A stretch of DNA of 64,000 bases from Marinobacterium mangrovicola (lineage in GTDB: Bacteria > Pseudomonadota > Gammaproteobacteria > Pseudomonadales > Balneatricaceae). The notes under the pieces were generated by a model that was not told the DNA's origin, did not search any database, and saw only the letters and a list, made by a program, of their open reading frames with translations. This document shows positions 34,079 through 43,143 of the stretch, piece after piece (within the stretch, counting starts at the first letter, position 1; every line of letters begins with the position of its first letter). The translations under genes and the position numbers were made by a program. Location of the stretch: positions 62,001 to 126,000 of the forward strand of contig NZ_SMFU01000015.1 in the NCBI RefSeq assembly GCF_004339595.1, read 5' to 3'.

Positions 34079-35491
34079 TCAGGCCAGAACCCGTATCCAG
34101 CTGACCATTCCCGCAGCCTGATGCTCGATCATATGGCAGTGCAGCAGCCAGCTACCCGGGTTGCCGGCGCGGAAACGGATGCGGGTCTGCTCACCGGGCG
34201 CCATCACCACCGTGTCGTGCCAGAGTCCCGGATGATAGCGCGTCAGGTCCGACTGAAAATGCTGCCCATGCAGATGCATGCTGTGGGGCCAGCGGGTGTT
34301 GTTGAGCATCTCAACCTCGACCAGGTCGCCGCTGCGCACCTCCAGCAGCGGCATCTCCGGCATATTGACGACACCGTTAAACGCCCAGATCTGCTTCTGC
34401 TGCACCAGTTCGCGCACACTCAGGGTCTGGTCGCCATAGACCGCCTGCCTGAGACGCCCCATGGCGCCGCCGGTCATATCCAGCTGTACACTGTGATCGG
34501 CAGGCCCATCGCCCAGCTGCGCCAAGGGGTTGGCCGGCAGCGGCCGAGGGTCATCGCGCGGGCCCTGCTCTATATGGCCATCCAGTTGCAGATACGCCAA
34601 GTCAATCGGTGCACCGTCGGTCTCCAGCTGCACGGCCAGGGATCCCTGCTCCTGTGCCGGCAGATCGATCACCAGGTCATAGCGCTCAGCGGGGGCCAGT
34701 AGCAACGGGCCGCTATGAGCCTTGGGCGTCGCCAGCGGCTGCCCATCCTTGGCCCAGATCCAGCTTGGCAGATCCGGCAGTCGCAGCGCCATAATGCGTG
34801 CATTGGCGGTGTTGAGCAGGCGCAGCCTGACCCGCTCGCCCCCTTTCACGTTAAAGCGCGGTTTAAGCTGGCGGTTAACGGTAAGCAGGTTGCCGGTGCG
34901 ACCGCCATGGGCCCAGTCATGCATGGCGCCGAGGCTGGCGGCATCAAACTGGCGTGCATCGTTCAGGCGCCAGTCGTCCAGTGTCAGCACCAGATCCCGA
35001 TTCACAGCAACCGGCTCGGGTTCTTCGACGATCAGCGGCAGATAAAGCCCGCGCGCCAACTGCTCGTAGGTTTTGTGATGGGAGTGAGCCCAGTAAGTCC
35101 CCGCATCCCGGGGCGTAAAGCGATAAACGAAACGTCCGCCCGGTGCGATCGGCGCCTGAGTCAGGCCGCTGACGCCATCCATGGCGTTATCGATCCTAAG
35201 GCCATGCCAGTGAACGCTGCTTGGCTCCGGCAGCTGGTTTTCCACTTCGATCTCCACCGGCTCCCCCTGGCGCAGGCGCAACTGGTCGCGATCGAATGCC
35301 CAGAGCCCCACTGGCTCCCCCAGAGGCGCGAACCAGTGGCGTTTTTCCGGTTTAAGCGCGAGCTTCAGCCGGCGTACGCCGGGCTCGCCTTTGAGCCCTG
35401 TTTCCGACTGCTGCGATGCGCTGACCAGCGTCGGACCGGCCACCAGGCCAAGGGCGCTCAGCTGGATAAAATGACGGCGACTCAAGCTCAT
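34079..35491 (-). CDS. Multicopper oxidase, Tat-exported (CueO/FtsP-like)
   Basis: This 470-aa protein has a twin-arginine signal (Ser-Arg-Arg-His-Phe-Ile-Gln, residues 4-10). Copper sites: His-Trp-His-Gly-Leu, Trp-Ala-His-Ser-His-His, His-Ser-Met-His-Leu-His-Gly-Gln-His-Phe and the C-terminal His-Cys-His-Met-Ile-Glu-His-x-x-x-Gly-Met. It has no Met-rich insertion, unlike the oxidase at 24025, and is shorter than classic CopA, closer to CueO-like laccases. It probably oxidises Cu(I) in the periplasm. Its start overlaps the stop of the DsbA-family gene by 4 nt, which suggests coordinate production of a thiol-redox partner. Confidence 0.88.
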   Translation of the reverse strand: MSLSRRHFIQLSALGLVAGPTLVSASQQSETGLKGEPGVRRLKLALKPEKRHWFAPLGEPVGLWAFDRDQLRLRQGEPVEIEVENQLPEPSSVHWHGLRIDNAMDGVSGLTQAPIAPGGRFVYRFTPRDAGTYWAHSHHKTYEQLARGLYLPLIVEEPEPVAVNRDLVLTLDDWRLNDARQFDAASLGAMHDWAHGGRTGNLLTVNRQLKPRFNVKGGERVRLRLLNTANARIMALRLPDLPSWIWAKDGQPLATPKAHSGPLLLAPAERYDLVIDLPAQEQGSLAVQLETDGAPIDLAYLQLDGHIEQGPRDDPRPLPANPLAQLGDGPADHSVQLDMTGGAMGRLRQAVYGDQTLSVRELVQQKQIWAFNGVVNMPEMPLLEVRSGDLVEVEMLNNTRWPHSMHLHGQHFQSDLTRYHPGLWHDTVVMAPGEQTRIRFRAGNPGSWLLHCHMIEHQAAGMVSWIRVLA

Positions 35492-36285
35492 TTCAGCGCG
35501 TCCTTCATCTGCTGCAGAACCGCTTCCAGACTGGCAAGCGGCTGCGCGCCGCTGATCGCCACCGCTTCGCCACTGGCGTTGTGAAGCAGGAAGTTGCCCG
35601 GTGTGCCGGTCACGCCGGAGGCCTTGCCATCCTCGGTCTGCGCCAGCACCTTATCTCGGAATCGCTCCTCACTCATGCAGCTGTCGAACGCCTGTCGGTC
35701 CAGGCCTAGCTCCTCTGCCAGCGGCCCCAGGTTAGCGATGGGGAATCCCTTGCCGTTGGAGCGGGTGCGCTCAAATATCAGGTCGGAATAGCGCCAGAAT
35801 GCCTCGCTGCCCCCAAGCGCACCTGCACACTCAGCGGCTTCCGCCTCTTTCTGCGCACCGGGGTTATGGAAATTCAGCGGGAAGTGTCGGTAAACCCAGT
35901 TCACATCGGGATTGTTTTCAACAAAGGTCTTGGCCGTAACGTGAAAGCGTTTGCAGTAGGGACATTCATAGTCCGAATACTCGACCAGGGTGAAAACCGC
36001 ATCCGGCGCACCACGCACATAATCGGACGCAGGATCCACCGGCGGCAGGTTAGCCACCTGCGCCTGGCGCTGCTGTCTTGCCTGCTCTGCCCGCGCCTGG
36101 TTCTGTTTCTCAATAAAGCGGACGATAGACGCTTCCACCTGTTTATCGAACGCCTCGCTGCTGAAGTATTCCTGCAGCTTCTGGTCGATCAATTGTTCAA
36201 TATTGGCCTCCTCAGCCCGTGCCTGGCCGCTAGCAAGCAGAATCATCAGGCTGCCCAGCAGATGAGGTATCAGTGACTTTTTCAT
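35488..36285 (-). CDS. Periplasmic DsbA-family thioredoxin-like protein
   Basis: This 265-aa protein has a signal peptide (ending Ala-Arg-Ala-Glu, about residue 25) and an N-terminal helical region rich in Gln/Arg/Ala (about residues 28-78). A thioredoxin/DsbA domain follows with Cys-Pro-Tyr-Cys in Tyr-Glu-Cys-Pro-Tyr-Cys-Lys-Arg-Phe and the cis-Pro in Gly-Thr-Pro. Length and the N-terminal coil match the Com1/BdbD-like DsbA group. It may form disulfides in, or protect the cysteines of, copper proteins. It is the upstream gene of a pair with the multicopper oxidase (4-nt overlap). Confidence 0.88.
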   Translation of the reverse strand: MKKSLIPHLLGSLMILLASGQARAEEANIEQLIDQKLQEYFSSEAFDKQVEASIVRFIEKQNQARAEQARQQRQAQVANLPPVDPASDYVRGAPDAVFTLVEYSDYECPYCKRFHVTAKTFVENNPDVNWVYRHFPLNFHNPGAQKEAEAAECAGALGGSEAFWRYSDLIFERTRSNGKGFPIANLGPLAEELGLDRQAFDSCMSEERFRDKVLAQTEDGKASGVTGTPGNFLLHNASGEAVAISGAQPLASLEAVLQQMKDALK

Positions 36286-36358
36286 GGGGGTACTCCACGC
36301 AAGATTAATCCGCCGATCAGGCTCGGCAGGGTTTCTTTTCAGTTATAGCGAAAAAGAT

Positions 36359-36655
36359 TCAGGCGCGTGGAGGGCGTGTAGGTTGGGTGGTATAGCCGGG
36401 ACGGGTAGCAGTCACTTTATAGGGCACCGGCAGCAACGGCCCCGACCGCCAGATGGGTTGCTGCGGTGAAAACACCGCCGGGGGCTGAGCGGCGCAGCTA
36501 CGCGCGCACTCTACCCTCTGCTGGTTACAGCAGCTATGAACGGCGCTCATCGCCTCAGCCTGCGGACCACCCTGAACGGCGGCCTGGACAGGCGCTGCCG
36601 TATAGCCGAAAACCAGCAGGAGCAGCGTGGTGAGGAGAGCCATTAGATTTTTCAT
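36359..36655 (-). CDS. Small secreted Cys-containing protein, unknown function
   Basis: This 98-aa protein has a signal peptide (cleavage near Val-Gln-Ala-Ala, residue about 26) and a cluster His-Ser-Cys-Cys-Asn-Gln-Gln-Arg-Val-Glu-Cys-Ala-Arg-Ser-Cys (residues about 40-54). A Pro-rich tail without strong structure follows. Four closely spaced Cys and a His look like a metal or disulfide knot. I do not recognise a family. It sits between the DsbA-like gene and the diheme cytochrome gene, all on the minus strand. Confidence 0.6.
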   Translation of the reverse strand: MKNLMALLTTLLLLVFGYTAAPVQAAVQGGPQAEAMSAVHSCCNQQRVECARSCAAQPPAVFSPQQPIWRSGPLLPVPYKVTATRPGYTTQPTRPPRA

Positions 36656-36697
36656 AACCGGCAGTGTGGATCAACACCTCCAATTTTTACAGTGCTA

Positions 36698-37588
36698 TCA
36701 GCGCTCAGTGAGCAGGTAAGTCGCTATTGCTTGACGATCCTCATCACTGAGGAACGCGGTTCCTTCCCGAATCACCTCGCCCATGGTTGCCCCGAGCACA
36801 TCACCATCCGGCGTGATCCCGGAGCTAAGCGCATAGGCCAGATCCTGGACACTCCACCCCCGCTGCTTGAGCGCCTCGGCATGAATCGCCGGTGAGCTGC
36901 CGCCTCCGGGCAACCCCTCGGCTCCGGCAAACGGGTCATCCTGGTCCAGCGCGCCCAGCAGGTTGCGTGAGGTATGGCAGGCCGCACAGTGACCCGCCGC
37001 CTCAACCAGGAACTTGCCGCGATTGTACTGGGTATCCTGCTCGGCAACCGGCTGGAATCTGCCGGGGTCAAAGTACATCTCCTGCCAGAGATGAAGCCCG
37101 GAACGGATGTTGAACGGAAACCCCAACTGCTGCGGCTTGGATGGCTGCGCCACCGGCGGCACCGTCTTAAACGCAGCCCAGAGATCGGCAACATCCTGAT
37201 CGCTGAAACGGGTGTAAAAGCCGTAGGGAAACGCCGGGTAATACGGATCCCCCTCGGGCGATACACCCTCGCGCACGGCGCGGGCAAAATCATCGATCGA
37301 CCAGGCGCCTATGCCTTCGATTTTGTCAGTGGTCAGGTTTGGCGCATAGAAGGTACCAAAGGCGGTCTCCAGCGGAGCGCCGCCAGCTAGCGGCGACCCT
37401 CCTGCGTCAGTATTGGTGTGGCAGGCGATACAACCGGAGGCGCGGGCCAGATAGGCCCCGCGCCCCACATCACCGTTCAACTCCGCCAGCGATGCGGAGC
37501 CCGGCTCTGTGCCGGTTAACGCAACACCACCCAAACCGATAGAGACGACACCCAGGAGCAGAACCAACCTTATAAAGAGTCGTTTCAT
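36698..37588 (-). CDS. Dihaem c-type cytochrome (alcohol/gluconate dehydrogenase subunit-like)
   Basis: This 296-aa protein has a signal anchor or signal peptide at residues 1-27 and two class I cytochrome domains, with Gly-Cys-Ile-Ala-Cys-His-Thr (about residue 52) and His-Cys-Ala-Ala-Cys-His-Thr (about residue 200). Conserved segments such as Phe-Gly-Thr-Phe-Tyr-Ala-Pro-Asn-Leu-Thr and Tyr-Pro-Ala-Phe-Pro-Tyr-Gly-Phe-Tyr-Thr match the cytochrome subunits of membrane dehydrogenases. Those normally have three haems; this one has two and no dehydrogenase subunit nearby. It begins 8 nt after the cytochrome c' gene and may take electrons from it. Confidence 0.85.
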   Translation of the reverse strand: MKRLFIRLVLLLGVVSIGLGGVALTGTEPGSASLAELNGDVGRGAYLARASGCIACHTNTDAGGSPLAGGAPLETAFGTFYAPNLTTDKIEGIGAWSIDDFARAVREGVSPEGDPYYPAFPYGFYTRFSDQDVADLWAAFKTVPPVAQPSKPQQLGFPFNIRSGLHLWQEMYFDPGRFQPVAEQDTQYNRGKFLVEAAGHCAACHTSRNLLGALDQDDPFAGAEGLPGGGSSPAIHAEALKQRGWSVQDLAYALSSGITPDGDVLGATMGEVIREGTAFLSDEDRQAIATYLLTER

Positions 37589-37596
37589 CCGGGCTG

Positions 37597-38217
37597 TTAC
37601 TCCTCGATACGATAGCGCGTGTGGCAGGAGGAACAGGTGTCGGTAAGCATGCGGAACACCATATCGGCGGGCATCTCGGAGAGATGTTCCTCATCGGGGC
37701 CTGCCGACCCCATCATATTGCCCATCATCCCGCTCGATCCCATCATCGAGTCGGACCCCATCATAGAAGAGCCCATCATCGATCCAGAACCCATCATGTT
37801 AGAGGACGAACCGGCAGCCGATGCCCTGCCGTTATCCGCTGCCTTCTCCAGCGCCTCACTGTAGCGCTGGAGCTGAGCAGCCTGGCTTTCAAAGCGATCC
37901 CACTCCTGCCAGATCTCCGGCTTGGCCTCGCTTGGTCCATGGACGCTGCCTTCCGGAAAAAGACGAGTCATCGCAGTCCCAGAGTTTTCCCTGATAACCC
38001 GCGCCGCTTCCCTGATCGCTTGCGCGTTATAGTCCGCCTTGCCACTGAAGATGTCGGACATCGATTTCATCGACTCTTTCATCTCCTCCATCAGCTCCAT
38101 GCGTTCTTTAACAACACCACTGGCATTACCATGCGCCATGGCAAGACCGGAGGCCAAGCCAGAGACAAGTGAAACAGACAAAACAACAGCAGCACCCATA
38201 ACCTGGATAGATTTCAT
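37597..38217 (-). CDS. Cytochrome c'-like protein with a Met/Ser-rich insert
   Basis: This 206-aa protein has a signal peptide (residues about 1-28). It has a helical bundle with Arg-Met-Glu-Leu-Met-Glu-Glu-Met and Tyr-Asn-Ala-Gln-Ala-Ile-Arg-Glu-Ala-Ala, and a single C-terminal haem site Cys-Ser-Ser-Cys-His-Thr-Arg-Tyr-Arg (class II cytochrome c). Between the third and last helices is an insert of repeated Met-Met-Gly-Ser (about residues 137-170), atypical for cytochrome c' and reminiscent of Cu(I)-binding segments. Possibly a haem protein with an added copper-binding loop. First gene of a two-cytochrome operon. Confidence 0.82.
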   Translation of the reverse strand: MKSIQVMGAAVVLSVSLVSGLASGLAMAHGNASGVVKERMELMEEMKESMKSMSDIFSGKADYNAQAIREAARVIRENSGTAMTRLFPEGSVHGPSEAKPEIWQEWDRFESQAAQLQRYSEALEKAADNGRASAAGSSSNMMGSGSMMGSSMMGSDSMMGSSGMMGNMMGSAGPDEEHLSEMPADMVFRMLTDTCSSCHTRYRIEE

Positions 38218-38296
38218 ACTTAACCCCTAAAACAGGCAATAAACTTCATGTCCGCGGCAAAAACCACGGTATTAACAGCAAGATATGAAGCCGGAA

Positions 38297-38653
38297 TCAG
38301 GCGATGGGAGGGGGTATTTCTATGCCCAGATGAGGCGCGTTATGAGAGGGGCGAGCCAGAACCATTGGCCTTGATGGCACCTTGATACTGTCGGTAAGCG
38401 GCACCGCGATAACCAACTCGGTAATGCTGGCCTGGCTGAGCTCGATATGGAGCAGGTTTTCAGAACTGTCATCTTCCGCCTGGTCACCCATGAGCTCCTC
38501 GGAATGACTGTGGCCGCCATGCACCTTGTGGAACTGCCAGTGCTGCCAAACCGCCTGGTCCCCTGACACCGAACTGGCAAGAGCAGACAGCGACTGCAAG
38601 TTAAACAGCAGTACAAACAGCAGGGCCAGCGATGTGCGAGTGAGACGGGTCAT
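38297..38653 (-). CDS. Secreted His-containing small protein, CzcI/CopL-like
   Basis: This 118-aa protein has a signal peptide ending around Ala-Leu-Ala-Ser (about residue 27) and His-Trp-Gln-Phe-His followed by His-Gly-Gly-His-Ser-His-Ser (about residues 37-51). A C-terminal Pro-Ser-Arg-Pro and His-Leu-Gly-Ile-Glu region follows. This plan (short, secreted, His-rich near the N-terminus, at the edge of a metal cluster) resembles CzcI and CopL-type accessory proteins, but I cannot assign it. ATG 38653 is preferred over the in-frame codon 48 nt upstream because the signal peptide starts there. Confidence 0.55.
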   Translation of the reverse strand: MTRLTRTSLALLFVLLFNLQSLSALASSVSGDQAVWQHWQFHKVHGGHSHSEELMGDQAEDDSSENLLHIELSQASITELVIAVPLTDSIKVPSRPMVLARPSHNAPHLGIEIPPPIA

Positions 38654-39128
38654 AAGCACTGGGTTAGGCAAAGGAACTTCGATTGTAAGTAGCACCGCCA
38701 ATTAATTCAATCCGCCACCAGGCCTTTACTCTACTTTCTCCACTAGCCTCTTTCGTACCGTTCACACCCTATGCCAGAAACGTTATTGACTTATGAAACC
38801 AAGTTTTTATGAATTATGAATACTGATACGTGCGAGGCCCAGCGTCAGCTTTGGGTCGAAAGTGACAGCTAGGACAGGTCCCCGCAAATTCCGCTTTGTA
38901 CGCCAAGCAGACTCTTTCTGAGTGGAGGAGGCAACGCTGAGCCAAACGGGACGATGGCGGCGAGACTACTCTAAACATTCATCAAGCTCACCAGCGAACC
39001 CCATCAGCCTCCCATTTCACCCAATGAGCTAGCATTTCACGCTCAATGCGCTTCGGCATATTTTTAGCTGAATACGGGTGCCAACCTAGAAACATACGAA
39101 AAACCATATATACATTTTATCGTATACG
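38654..39128. other. Gene-free boundary between the copper and arsenic regions
   Basis: No convincing gene is seen. A 23-codon minus-strand ORF near 38995-39065 begins Met-Pro-Lys-Arg-Ile-Glu-Arg-Glu-Met and could be a fragment of something larger, but it is too short to judge. Confidence 0.4.
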
Positions 39129-39160
39129 TATCAAAATAGGCGTATCAGGTCGTTTTGATA
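39129..39160. promoter_or_regulatory. Putative ArsR operator/promoter of the ars operon
   Basis: TATCAAAA (39129-39136) and TTTTGATA (39153-39160) form a perfect inverted repeat with a 16-nt spacer, 46 nt before the ArsC-ArsR start. AT-rich inverted repeats in this position are the usual ArsR targets. Confidence 0.6.
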
Positions 39161-39206
39161 TACGGCGCTCACAGACACTGACAGACAGCTTTGATAGACC
39201 GACCCA

Positions 39207-40016
39207 ATGAAACCACGTGTGCTTTTCCTCTGTACCGCCAACTCCGCACGATCGCAGATCGCCGAAGCGCTGCTGCGCGATCAGGCCGGTGACCGTTTCG
39301 ATGTTTTCAGTGCCGGCTCCTCACCGCAGAGTATCTCCCCCGGTGCGCTGGAGGCGCTGCGTAGCCATGGCGTAGAACCTGAAGGGCTGGAGCCCAAGGC
39401 GATCGAGACCTTCAGGGACCAGCGCTTTGACTACATCATTACCCTGTGCAGCAGGGCACAGCAGGAGTGCCAGAATTGGCCCGGCCACGGCGTGGTGATG
39501 AACTGGGATTACGACGATCCCCGCGAGAGCTCAGACCCCAGGGCGTATATCAAAACGCTTCACGCCATCAATGAGCGGATCAAACTCTTTATCGAGCTCA
39601 ACAGCAAAGCGGGTAGCAACCTTACCGGGTCACTCGGCGCTGTGGAGTTTTACAAGGCGCTGGCGGACGAGATCCGCCTCACCAGCCTGCTGCTGATCCT
39701 GCAGCAGGGAGAGCTCTGTGTCTGTGAGCTGACCTGCGCGCTGGAGCAGTCTCAGCCGAAGATCTCCCGCCACCTGGCGCAGCTGCGCAAAAGCGGTCTG
39801 TTGCTGGACCGCCGCCAGGGGCAGTGGGTCTATTACCGCCTGCACCCGCTGCTGAACGACTGGATGCTACGGGTATTGCAGGAAACCGCAGAGCACAGCC
39901 CCGCGCTTCTCGCCAGCGCGAATGAGCGCCTCGAACAGATGACAGACCGGCCGGCCAACGGCGGTAGCGCCTGTACACCCTCAGAAAGCACATCAGATAC
40001 AAGCAAGGCAGATTGA
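39207..40016 (+). CDS. Arsenate reductase (LMW-PTPase type) fused to ArsR regulator
   Basis: This 269-aa protein joins two complete functions. Residues 1-135 are a thioredoxin-type ArsC with the P-loop [10 protein letters not shown] and a later Cys in Leu-Cys-Ser-Arg-Ala-Gln-Gln. Residues about 145-235 are an ArsR winged helix with Phe-Tyr-Lys-Ala-Leu-Ala-Asp, the metalloid site Glu-Leu-Cys-Val-Cys-Glu-Leu and the recognition helix Gln-Ser-Gln-Pro-Lys-Ile-Ser-Arg-His. So one chain both reduces As(V) to As(III) and derepresses the operon when As(III) binds. It is the first gene of an apparent seven-gene operon. Confidence 0.93.
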   Translation: MKPRVLFLCTANSARSQIAEALLRDQAGDRFDVFSAGSSPQSISPGALEALRSHGVEPEGLEPKAIETFRDQRFDYIITLCSRAQQECQNWPGHGVVMNWDYDDPRESSDPRAYIKTLHAINERIKLFIELNSKAGSNLTGSLGAVEFYKALADEIRLTSLLLILQQGELCVCELTCALEQSQPKISRHLAQLRKSGLLLDRRQGQWVYYRLHPLLNDWMLRVLQETAEHSPALLASANERLEQMTDRPANGGSACTPSESTSDTSKAD

Positions 40017-40017
40017 T

Positions 40018-40716
40018 ATGAGCGATAACACACTTCCCAACCTGGAGCAGGCCTGCTTCCAGATTCCGGCACAGGCAGAGGGCGCCGAACCGCCGCGTAT
40101 TCTGCTGCTTTACGGATCCCTGCGTGATCGCTCGTTCAGCCGCCTGGTCAGCGAAGAGGCCGCCCGCCTACTGCAGGCGATGGGCGCAGAAACCAAGACC
40201 TTCAACCCCAGCGGTCTGCCGCTGCCAGATGACGCCGACGCCAGCCATCCCAAGGTGCAGGAGCTGCGCGAGCTGGTGCAGTGGTGCGACGGCATGGTCT
40301 GGTGCTCGCCGGAGCGTCACGGCTCGATGACAGCGATCATGAAGGCGCAGATCGACTGGATTCCACTGAGCATCGGCGCGGTGCGTCCGACCCAGGGCAA
40401 AACCCTGGCGGTGATGCAGGTCAGCGGCGGTTCCCAGAGCTTCAACGCCGTTAACCAGCTGCGCATTCTCGGCCGCTGGATGCGACTGCTCACCATCCCG
40501 AATCAGTCGTCCGTGCCCAAGGCGTTTATGGAGTTCGACGATAACGACCGGATGAAGCCCTCGCCCTACTACAACCGCATCGTCGATGTGATGGAGGAGC
40601 TGGTCAAATTCACCCTGCTGACCCGCGACCAGAAGGATTACCTGACCGACCGCTACTCCGAGCGGGTCGAAACCGCGGACGAACTTTCCAAACGGGTTAA
40701 TCAGCGCTCGATCTGA
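40018..40716 (+). CDS. arsH: ArsH NADPH-dependent FMN oxidoreductase
   Basis: This 232-aa flavoprotein has the FMN phosphate loop [10 protein letters not shown] and the ArsH signature [10 protein letters not shown], and the Trp-Cys-Ser-Pro-Glu-Arg-His-Gly segment. ArsH oxidises trivalent organoarsenicals to the less toxic pentavalent form. It starts 1 nt after the stop of the ArsC-ArsR gene and lies upstream of the efflux genes, as in many gammaproteobacterial ars operons. Confidence 0.95.
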   Translation: MSDNTLPNLEQACFQIPAQAEGAEPPRILLLYGSLRDRSFSRLVSEEAARLLQAMGAETKTFNPSGLPLPDDADASHPKVQELRELVQWCDGMVWCSPERHGSMTAIMKAQIDWIPLSIGAVRPTQGKTLAVMQVSGGSQSFNAVNQLRILGRWMRLLTIPNQSSVPKAFMEFDDNDRMKPSPYYNRIVDVMEELVKFTLLTRDQKDYLTDRYSERVETADELSKRVNQRSI

Positions 40717-40749
40717 GGACCGGACGAAAAGGATATGAAGGATTAAACC

Positions 40750-41769
<1,020 letters not shown>

Positions 41770-41795
41770 GATTCCAAGGATAGGGGGACTAAACC

Positions 41796-42800
41796 ATGTT
41801 CGAGATCTTCACCCGCCTGGCCGACTGGCTGGTTTACCAGCTGATGGGGCTTTCAGCGGATACCAAGCTCGGTGACGCGCTGCATTTCTTCGTCGAGGAT
41901 GTCAGCAAGATCTACGTCCTGCTGGTGGTGATGATCTATGTGATCGCGCTGGCCCGTGCCTCGCTGAATGTGGAGCGGGTGCGCGATTTTCTCGCCGGTC
42001 GCAACCGTGGCTTTGGCTATCTGCTCGGCTCCGGCTTTGGGGCTATTACGCCGTTCTGCTCCTGCTCCAGTATCCCCGTGTTTCTCGGTTTTACCTCCGC
42101 CGGGATTCCGGTGGGGATCACCATGGCGTTTCTGCTCACCTCGCCACTGATCAACGAGGTGGCGGTACTGCTGCTGATGAGCCTGCTGGGCTGGAAGTTC
42201 ACCCTGCTCTACGTAGTTGTGGGCATGGGCGTGGGCATTCTCGGCGGCGTTTTCCTGGATCAGATCCGTGCCGAACGCTGGCTGCAGTCCTTCGCCCGGA
42301 AGGCGCTTGAACGAGGCAAGCAACAAGGTAAACAGCAGCAACCGGCTCAAAGCAGCGGCCCGGCTGAGAAACTCAGCTTCGCGGAGCGCCACCAGTTCGC
42401 CAAGGGCGAAACCGGCGAGATCTTCGGCCGCGTCTGGAAATGGGTGATTATCGGTGTGGGCCTCGGCGCTGCCCTGCACGGTTTCGTGCCGGATGGCTGG
42501 ATCGAGTCTCACCTCGGCGATGGTCAGTGGTGGTCCGTACCGGCTGCAGTGCTGCTGGGCATACCGCTCTACTCCAACGCCACCGGTGTGATTCCGGTAA
42601 TGGAGAGCCTGATCGTCAACGGCCTGCCGATCGGCACCACGCTGGCGTTCTGCATGAGCACCGTAGCGGCCAGCTTCCCGGAATTTATCCTGCTCAAGCA
42701 GGTGATGCAGTGGCGCCTGCTGGCGATTCTGTTCGCGGTACTGCTGGCGGCATTTACGCTGGTGGGATGGATTTTCAATCTGCTGACGCCCTTTATCTAA
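41796..42800 (+). CDS. ArsP/DUF318-type permease
   Basis: This 334-aa polytopic protein has the PF03773 signature Thr-Pro-Phe-Cys-Ser-Cys-Ser-Ser-Ile-Pro-Val-Phe, then Leu-Leu-Thr-Ser-Pro-Leu-Ile-Asn-Glu, and in the second half Gly-Ile-Pro-Leu-Tyr-Ser-Asn-Ala-Thr-Gly. ArsP members export trivalent organoarsenicals; other members are of unknown role. A basic, Gln-rich cytoplasmic loop lies around residues 168-195. The ars operon context and the small thioredoxin next to it support a role in arsenic efflux. Confidence 0.85.
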   Translation: MFEIFTRLADWLVYQLMGLSADTKLGDALHFFVEDVSKIYVLLVVMIYVIALARASLNVERVRDFLAGRNRGFGYLLGSGFGAITPFCSCSSIPVFLGFTSAGIPVGITMAFLLTSPLINEVAVLLLMSLLGWKFTLLYVVVGMGVGILGGVFLDQIRAERWLQSFARKALERGKQQGKQQQPAQSSGPAEKLSFAERHQFAKGETGEIFGRVWKWVIIGVGLGAALHGFVPDGWIESHLGDGQWWSVPAAVLLGIPLYSNATGVIPVMESLIVNGLPIGTTLAFCMSTVAASFPEFILLKQVMQWRLLAILFAVLLAAFTLVGWIFNLLTPFI

Positions 42801-42832
42801 GCGCCAACAGTCATTCACCGAGGGTTAAAACG

Positions 42833-43069
42833 ATGAAAACAATCAAAGTACTGGGTAGCGGTTGCAGCAAGTGCATCAAAACCGCAGAGATCATCACCAA
42901 GGTTGCTGCAGAGGTCGGCGCTGAAGTGGATGTCATCAAAGAGACCGATCCGGAAGCGATCATGAACTACGGCGTGATGAGTACACCCGCGGTGGTGATC
43001 GATGAGCAGGTTGTCCACAGCGGCAGCATTCCCAGCCAAGACGCGATTCGCGGATGGCTGAAGAGCTAA
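42833..43069 (+). CDS. Small thioredoxin-fold protein (MTH895/TM0996 family)
   Basis: This 78-aa protein has the redox motif Gly-Cys-Ser-Lys-Cys near residues 9-13 and the cis-Pro segment Val-Met-Ser-Thr-Pro-Ala-Val-Val-Ile. These minimal thioredoxins usually follow DUF318 permease genes, as here (32 nt). They may reduce a permease Cys pair or recycle the arsenate reductase. The last 26 bp of coding sequence are duplicated just after the stop (43072-43097). Confidence 0.9.
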   Translation: MKTIKVLGSGCSKCIKTAEIITKVAAEVGAEVDVIKETDPEAIMNYGVMSTPAVVIDEQVVHSGSIPSQDAIRGWLKS

Positions 43070-43109
43070 AGAGCCAGGATGCGATTCGCGGATGGTTAAG
43101 CTGATTCCT
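43034..43109 (+). repeat. Partial tandem duplication of the thioredoxin gene 3' end
   Basis: The segment from AGCCAAGACGCGATTCGCGG at 43034 recurs at 43072 with few mismatches over about 26 bp, at a 38-bp period. The second copy lies outside the ORF, so it is a degraded tandem duplication. Confidence 0.8.
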
Positions 43110-43143
43110 AGTTACCAATAAACATCAAATAAGAGTATCTGTA

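Noticed and set aside
38995-39065. A 23-codon minus-strand ORF as a transposase remnant
   Set aside because: It is too short to match any family, and no related fragment or inverted repeat is nearby.
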